Below are positions 31,862 to 35,903 of a stretch of DNA of 35,903 nt, piece by piece. A model generated the notes under the pieces. That model made no database searches. It had not been told where the DNA came from and was given only the letters and a program-made list of their open reading frames with translations. This DNA is from Candidatus Hydrogenedentota bacterium (GTDB lineage Bacteria; Hydrogenedentota; Hydrogenedentia; Hydrogenedentales; GCA-2746185), in contig CANKTP010000011.1 in NCBI GenBank assembly GCA_947486375.1, positions 1 through 35,903 on the forward strand, written 5' to 3'. A program made the translations under genes and the position numbers. The stretch's first letter is position 1. Every line of letters starts with the position of its first letter.

Positions 31862-33037
31862 CTAGGCGCGCGGCGTCTTCATGCGCAACTGGCGCGCCTT
31901 TTCCTTGAGGTTCTTGAAGTAATCCGAATCGACGATCTGCGACACCTGTTCCCGCTTCTTGGCTTCGTCTATCTTGAGATGGAGCGCGCTGATCTGTTCC
32001 TTCAACTTTTGCATGCGGGCGTAGGCCTCGAGGCCGGCCGCGGCCAGCCGGCACATCGATTCGACCGCTTCTTGTTGCTGCGGATCGAAGGGCACCGCCT
32101 CGCCCGTGAGGGGATCGCGCGCGTTGATCAACTGCAATACGCCGATGACGCGATGGGCATCGTTCTTCAGCGGCGCGGCGAGAATCGACAAAGTCCGATA
32201 CCCGAACTTGGTGTCGAAATTCCGCGGACCCGAGAGATCGAAATTGCTCGAATCGTAGAGGTCCGGAAGGGAAACGGGCAAGCCTGAATTGGCGACATAA
32301 GCCGCAATGTAACGACGCTCCGGTTCGCCGCCGTCGGGACGATACAGCGGAATCGGCGGAAATTCGGTCACCGAGCCCTTCGAGCCGCCGAGGGAGATTC
32401 CCAGCACGTCGTTATGGACCATCGTGAATTCGAGCGTGTCCGCGGACGTCCGAAGATACAGCGTGCCGCCGTCGGCAAGACAGAGGGCCTTGGCCTCGAG
32501 CAGGATGGTCTCGAGCATCCGCCCGTGGTCGCGCTCGCCGAACAAGGCAAGACTCAAGGGAATGATGACGCGGTCGAACGCCCCGCTGCGCCTGCGTTCG
32601 CGCACATATTCCTCGAACAACCAATCCGACTGTTGGGAATTGAGAATTCGCTCGCACCAACCGCTGAGCACGCGGCCCGCCGAGGGCTGGCTCAGAAAAT
32701 CCGTCGCGCCAAGGTGGAGATACTCCTCCGCCACGGAGGGATCAAAGCGGTCGGAGATGACCAAGATCGGCGTCGCCGCGAAGCGCTCCGACTGGCGAAG
32801 TTGCTCGACCACGGAGCACGCGCTGTCATCGACCCCCGAAATCGCGACAACGACAAGGTGGACGGGGTCCGTCGACGAGGCCGGAGTCACGGCGATCCCC
32901 GTCACGGCGAACCCGGCTACTTCCAAGCCCCGGATAAGCGATGCGCAGCCGTTCAACCGGTGGTTGAGCAGCAAGACCCGCGCTTCGTGCTTCGCCTTCG
33001 GCAGCGGCGGCGTTTCCAAAACGTTCATGGCGATCAC
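31862..33037 (-). CDS. Degenerate receiver plus GAF domain regulatory protein
   Basis: The 391-residue product has three parts. Residues about 19-130 look like a response-regulator receiver, but the key residues are lost: the acid pair is missing at NHR (25-27), the phospho-Asp position is Ala65 in VVVAISG, and the conserved Lys is Gln117 in DFLSQP. So phosphorylation is unlikely. Residues about 165-335 are a GAF domain (DGGTLYLRTSADTLEF, LSILAAPLKNDAHRVIGVLQ, DPLTGEAVPF). A coiled coil with the tail QSADYFKNLKEKARQ-like region closes it (about 338-385). The start is ATG at 33037. It leads the operon with the ATPase and glutaminase. The GAF ligand is unknown. Confidence 0.82.
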   Translation of the reverse strand: MIAMNVLETPPLPKAKHEARVLLLNHRLNGCASLIRGLEVAGFAVTGIAVTPASSTDPVHLVVVAISGVDDSACSVVEQLRQSERFAATPILVISDRFDPSVAEEYLHLGATDFLSQPSAGRVLSGWCERILNSQQSDWLFEEYVRERRRSGAFDRVIIPLSLALFGERDHGRMLETILLEAKALCLADGGTLYLRTSADTLEFTMVHNDVLGISLGGSKGSVTEFPPIPLYRPDGGEPERRYIAAYVANSGLPVSLPDLYDSSNFDLSGPRNFDTKFGYRTLSILAAPLKNDAHRVIGVLQLINARDPLTGEAVPFDPQQQEAVESMCRLAAAGLEAYARMQKLKEQISALHLKIDEAKKREQVSQIVDSDYFKNLKEKARQLRMKTPRA

Positions 33038-33368
33038 TCAATGTCCCAAAGAATAGCGTTTGGCCCAGCCGTCGCCGGGACGGCGATTCGTTCGCCTGCC
33101 CAAGCTCCCAACGACATCAGCGGCGCAAGCCCCGATAACACGGCATCGTTGCCCGGAAGCTGAGCGCAATTCTCGTGCCATGCCGCGACACACGAAAAAA
33201 GGCCGAGTATTCGAAAAAATCTGGGGTGACCAGCATTTCGGCTCCCAGTGGAAGGCCGGGAAATCCTACGAAGATGTTGGATTGGGTTCGGGGCTGTACG
33301 TAACGGTTGGTCGCGAATCGTTGTGTGCAGTAGATTGGGAACGACCTTCGTTTTGGGTATGACGACCT

Positions 33369-33497
33369 CTAAATGTAGCGTCCACGCCGGGGGACTAATT
33401 TGACGCCCGCGCGAACCCAGCGCAGGCGTTCCAACTCTCGAATCAATTCCAGAAATTCATTCTTCCCCAGATGGACTTGGACGAGAATGCCATGCAC
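33369..33497 (-). pseudogene. Short coding-like tail, possible gene remnant
   Basis: A minus-strand frame from GTG 33497 gives 42 residues including GKNEFLELIRELERL and RWVRAGVKLVPRRGRYI. The amphipathic, charged composition looks protein-like, but there is no ribosome site and an in-frame stop lies shortly upstream. It may be the end of a decayed gene. I recognise no family. Confidence 0.22.
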
Positions 33498-33812
33498 AAT
33501 CCGGGACTTGGGGGACCGCCTCGACCCCGTTCACGGTGCGCCCCCACGTGACGATGTGGGGAAGCGCCGACACCGCGACGCAGCACCCTCGCGCCGTCGT
33601 CATTTGACCTATTCCGGCAATACATCGTACGAATACGATGGTAGATCCACTATCCGATGGCCCATCGGCTGGGTCGGCCAAATTCTTACGGTCTTCCATC
33701 GCATCCCGCAATTCTGCGGGCAAAAATTCATTCGCAGGCCGGAATAAAGGGTCCGGGCGGAGAGTTCGGGAGTATGGCGGGCGCATTTGCATGCGTTTGC
33801 TGGCGAAACTCC

Positions 33813-33841
33813 TTGACTGTCAAACAGTTATGGTGTAGTCT
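33813..33841 (+). promoter_or_regulatory. Candidate sigma70 promoter of the radical SAM gene
   Basis: TTGACT and TAGTCT are 17 bases apart. The -35 is inside a perfect small palindrome, TTGAC-T-GTCAA (33813-33823), which could be a repressor site. The leader to the ATG at 33990 would be about 140 bases. The -10 is only a fair match. Confidence 0.5.
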
Positions 33842-33989
33842 TTGGAGTGAACGATTTTGTCGTGCGGGCCGGGGAATCCGGGAGTGCCGAAGGTTTTTGG
33901 GCCGGTTGCGGCGGGATCGTAGTTGTTTATTGGAGCGCCTCCGCGCGGTGCGCAGGGGCGGGTTCGGCGTAGTAAGGAGACTTTTGTCG

Positions 33990-35177
33990 ATGTTGGCCCA
34001 GGTAAAGACTGCGGCGCGCGTGGCCCGGTGCGGTATGACGTCGGGCCGGCCGATGTCGCTCGTGTACCTGACGACGATGAAGTGCAATGCGCGTTGCAAG
34101 ATGTGCTTGTATTGGAAGGAAGTCTGGGGTTCGGAAAGCCAGAACCGGGGCACGATGACGCTGGAGCAGATCGACACGTTCACGAAGTCGATGGGGCGCT
34201 TGTTGCAGACGCAGATAAGCGGCGGCGAGCCCTTTATTCGCAAGGACATGGGCGAGATCATGCTGGTCATCGGGCGGAATTGCAATCCGGTGATTATGAC
34301 GATCCCCACGAACGGGAGTTATCCGGACCGGATTGTGCCGGCGGCCAAGGCCTTGTGTACCCAGAATCCGGGGACGATGCTGCGGATGAATATCTCGGTT
34401 GACGGCTACCGGGACAAACAGGACGAAATCCGCAAAATCCCGGGCCTGTATGCGAAGTGCAAGGACACCATCATGCGCCTGAAGGAGGTGCAGAAGGAAT
34501 GTCCGAACCTGACGGTCAACATCACGACGGTGCTGAGTTATTACAATGTTGACGGGATCGACAATACAATCGAGAAGCTTCGCGAGGACCTGTGCCCGGA
34601 TCATTTCAACATGATGCTTGCGCGGGGCGACACGCCGGAGGCGCAGGCGCTGGATGTCCCGGTCGAGGAATACGAGCGCGTGGCCGAGAAGATTCGGAAC
34701 GGCATGGAGCAATCGGGCAAGGGCGGGCATCCGCTCAAGGGCCTGGGCAAGGTGCTCGAGAAAGAGGTATCGAGCATTGTTTCGCGGATCGCGAAGGAAA
34801 AGCGCCAGGTCGTCCCCTGCATCGGCGGGACGAAGCACATCATGATCGACGATGATGGCTCGATCCTTCCGTGCGATATCTTGAAACCGTTCCTTTTGCA
34901 CAATCCCACGCCTGAACTCGATTCGCCGTTCATGGCGAAGTTGTCGGACTTTAATTATTCGGTACCGGACGCGCTGGCGTCGGTGCAGGCGCGAAAGGTG
35001 GCGCAATTCGTCAAGGACGGCAAGTGCTGGTGTACATCGGAGTGCCTAGTGACTCCCGGCGTGATGCTGACCCCGTCGATCTACCCGAAGCTTGGGATGT
35101 CCATGGTTCGCCAATTCATAGAAGATCTCGTGCGGCCCAGTCAGGAGCCGGTGCATGCGGCCAGCACGGTCGAATAG
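33990..35177 (+). CDS. Radical SAM protein with C-terminal cysteine cluster
   Basis: The 395-residue product has the radical SAM core: KCNARCKMC gives Cys32, Cys36 and Cys39 for the 4Fe-4S cluster that cleaves S-adenosylmethionine, and ISGGEPF is the GGE motif. The C-terminal part has more cysteines (VVPCIGG, ILPCDIL, KCWCTSEC) in a SPASM- or twitch-like layout that may bind further clusters. The ATG at 33990 is preceded by AAGGAG; the frame extends upstream into non-coding sequence with no family likeness. It is followed after 115 bases by a B12-type radical SAM gene on the same strand. The substrate is unknown. Confidence 0.88.
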   Translation: MLAQVKTAARVARCGMTSGRPMSLVYLTTMKCNARCKMCLYWKEVWGSESQNRGTMTLEQIDTFTKSMGRLLQTQISGGEPFIRKDMGEIMLVIGRNCNPVIMTIPTNGSYPDRIVPAAKALCTQNPGTMLRMNISVDGYRDKQDEIRKIPGLYAKCKDTIMRLKEVQKECPNLTVNITTVLSYYNVDGIDNTIEKLREDLCPDHFNMMLARGDTPEAQALDVPVEEYERVAEKIRNGMEQSGKGGHPLKGLGKVLEKEVSSIVSRIAKEKRQVVPCIGGTKHIMIDDDGSILPCDILKPFLLHNPTPELDSPFMAKLSDFNYSVPDALASVQARKVAQFVKDGKCWCTSECLVTPGVMLTPSIYPKLGMSMVRQFIEDLVRPSQEPVHAASTVE

Positions 35178-35292
35178 TAGTAGATTCACGCATGGGCTTT
35201 CGAGATATAGAGCGAGATAGCGAATAGTTTCTGTAGTTGGGACGGTCGGTGTCGGCACAGATGGTCGACGTGGTCTCCCAAGAGAGGTTGCA

Positions 35293-35903
35293 ATGAAGAT
35301 CACATTTGTCCTTCCTCCCTTTCATCTGTCGGCTTCGTATGGCAGCACGACGAAGATGAAGCGCGGGTATCTTCCGTCCCTGGGGGTGGGGCATGTGGCG
35401 GCGATGGCGGAGTCGCGTGGACACGAGGTTTCGCTGGTCGACGCGCAAGTGCTCGATTTGGACGCCCGGGAGACGGTGGACGCGATTCTCCTGGAAGACC
35501 CGGCCATTGTCGGGCTGTCGGTATTGAACGTCTATGCCCATTCCGCGTACGCTGTGGCGTTCCTGTTGAAGGAACGCGCCCCCGAGAAGCTTATCGTGTT
35601 CGGCGGACCGCACGCGACGGCATCATACAAACGAATTTTCGACGACTGCCCCGCCGTCGATATCGTGGTTCCCGGGGATGGGGAAATTCCCTTCGCCGAT
35701 ATTCTCGATCGGCTCAGCCGCAAGGAAGATTGGCGCGACGTCAAGGGGATTTCATACCGGACGCCGGATGGGGAGACCTTCCTGAACGGCCATGCCGACG
35801 ACGTGAAGGACCTCGATTTACTCCCGCACCCGACCCGGCACATATTCGACAAGTACCCGTATCGCGCGCTGCCGAACCAAGTGCGTCACGAGCCGGCGAC
35901 GAC
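35293..35903 (+). CDS. B12-binding-domain radical SAM protein (3' part beyond window)
   Basis: The frame is open from the ATG at 35293 to the window end (203 codons). The visible part is a cobalamin-binding (Rossmann) domain: FVLPPFHLSASYGS, GVGHVAAMAESRGHEVSLVD, IVGLSVLNVYAH, FGGPHATASYKRIF and VVPGDGEIPF, the standard order for the N-terminus of BchE-like and related B12 radical SAM enzymes. The usual His of the DxHxxG loop is not seen, as is common in this group. The radical SAM CxxxCxxC should lie beyond the edge. GAGAGG precedes the ATG. Methyltransferase or ring-forming activity cannot be chosen between. Confidence 0.88.
   Translation, partial: MKITFVLPPFHLSASYGSTTKMKRGYLPSLGVGHVAAMAESRGHEVSLVDAQVLDLDARETVDAILLEDPAIVGLSVLNVYAHSAYAVAFLLKERAPEKLIVFGGPHATASYKRIFDDCPAVDIVVPGDGEIPFADILDRLSRKEDWRDVKGISYRTPDGETFLNGHADDVKDLDLLPHPTRHIFDKYPYRALPNQVRHEPAT

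Larger units (their letters stand above)
33038..33989. other. Long largely non-coding region before the radical SAM genes
   Basis: No convincing gene lies in these 952 bases. Present are a weak 60-codon frame (33180-33362, no ribosome site), a 42-codon coding-like tail on the minus strand (listed separately), a hairpin CCCGCA-ATTC-TGCGGG at 33705-33720 followed by AAAAATTC, and a promoter near 33813. The region may hold gene remnants. Confidence 0.5.

Noticed and set aside
33180-33362. 60-codon plus-strand frame (MPRHTKKGRVFEKIWG)
   Set aside because: No ribosome site before the ATG and no recognised family. It might be coding, but I could not support it.
33457-33792. 111-codon minus-strand frame
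   Set aside because: No ribosome site, no family likeness, and it overlaps other weak frames in a gene-poor region.

Overview
The window is about 36 kb of high-GC bacterial chromosome, with no rRNA, tRNA, integrase or complete insertion sequence that I could recognise. A PVC-type cytochrome with a beta-propeller, HEAT repeats and a CxxCH site, an adjacent SGNH hydrolase, a prepilin-type protein ending in a [12 protein letters not shown] motif, and many dispersed palindromes point to Planctomycetota, Lentisphaerota, Hydrogenedentota or a close relative. This placement is an inference from gene content; no marker gene is present to settle it.

Layout. 1-3651 (minus): a GT4 glycosyltransferase with a C-terminal helical domain, translationally coupled to a GH130 glycoside phosphorylase that runs off the left edge. 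3947-5585 (minus): a DJ-1/PfpI protein, a sugar isomerase-like TIM barrel and a 51-residue membrane peptide, apparently one operon. 5978-10294 (plus): separate housekeeping genes (GNAT acetyltransferase, ankyrin protein, FdxA-type ferredoxin, PhoPQ-activated-type lipoprotein, crotonase). 10390-12665: a small basic protein, an M24 peptidase with a clear sigma70 promoter, and a stand-alone cyclic-nucleotide-binding-fold protein.

12774-17134 is a type IV pilin locus. Two nearly identical pilins each have their own sigma54-type -24/-12 promoter and a matching leader hairpin. A third, divergent pilin follows, then a membrane TMTC-like glycosyltransferase with TPRs that could modify the pilins. 17207-20811 holds a secreted Pro/Lys-rich protein, a repeat tract, a TlpA-like thioredoxin with an M23 peptidase lipoprotein, and, divergently, a His/Cys small membrane protein and a prepilin-type protein behind a possible metal-regulator site. 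20899-25448 (minus) is the SGNH hydrolase and the PVC cytochrome.

25616-33037 carries a PilZ protein, an Mrp-type Fe-S carrier ATPase, an ECF sigma/anti-sigma pair, a SUI1 protein, and a compact three-gene operon (degenerate receiver-GAF protein, MinD/ParA-like ATPase, glutaminase). 33038-33989 is largely non-coding. The right end has two radical SAM genes, the second a B12-binding type cut by the window edge.

The most interesting points are the receiver-GAF/ATPase/glutaminase operon, the sigma54 pilin cluster with its linked glycosyltransferase, two families of dispersed palindromic repeats (one apparently expanded into a 30-34 bp tandem array), and a repeat that could mask the ribosome binding site of the PVC cytochrome gene.
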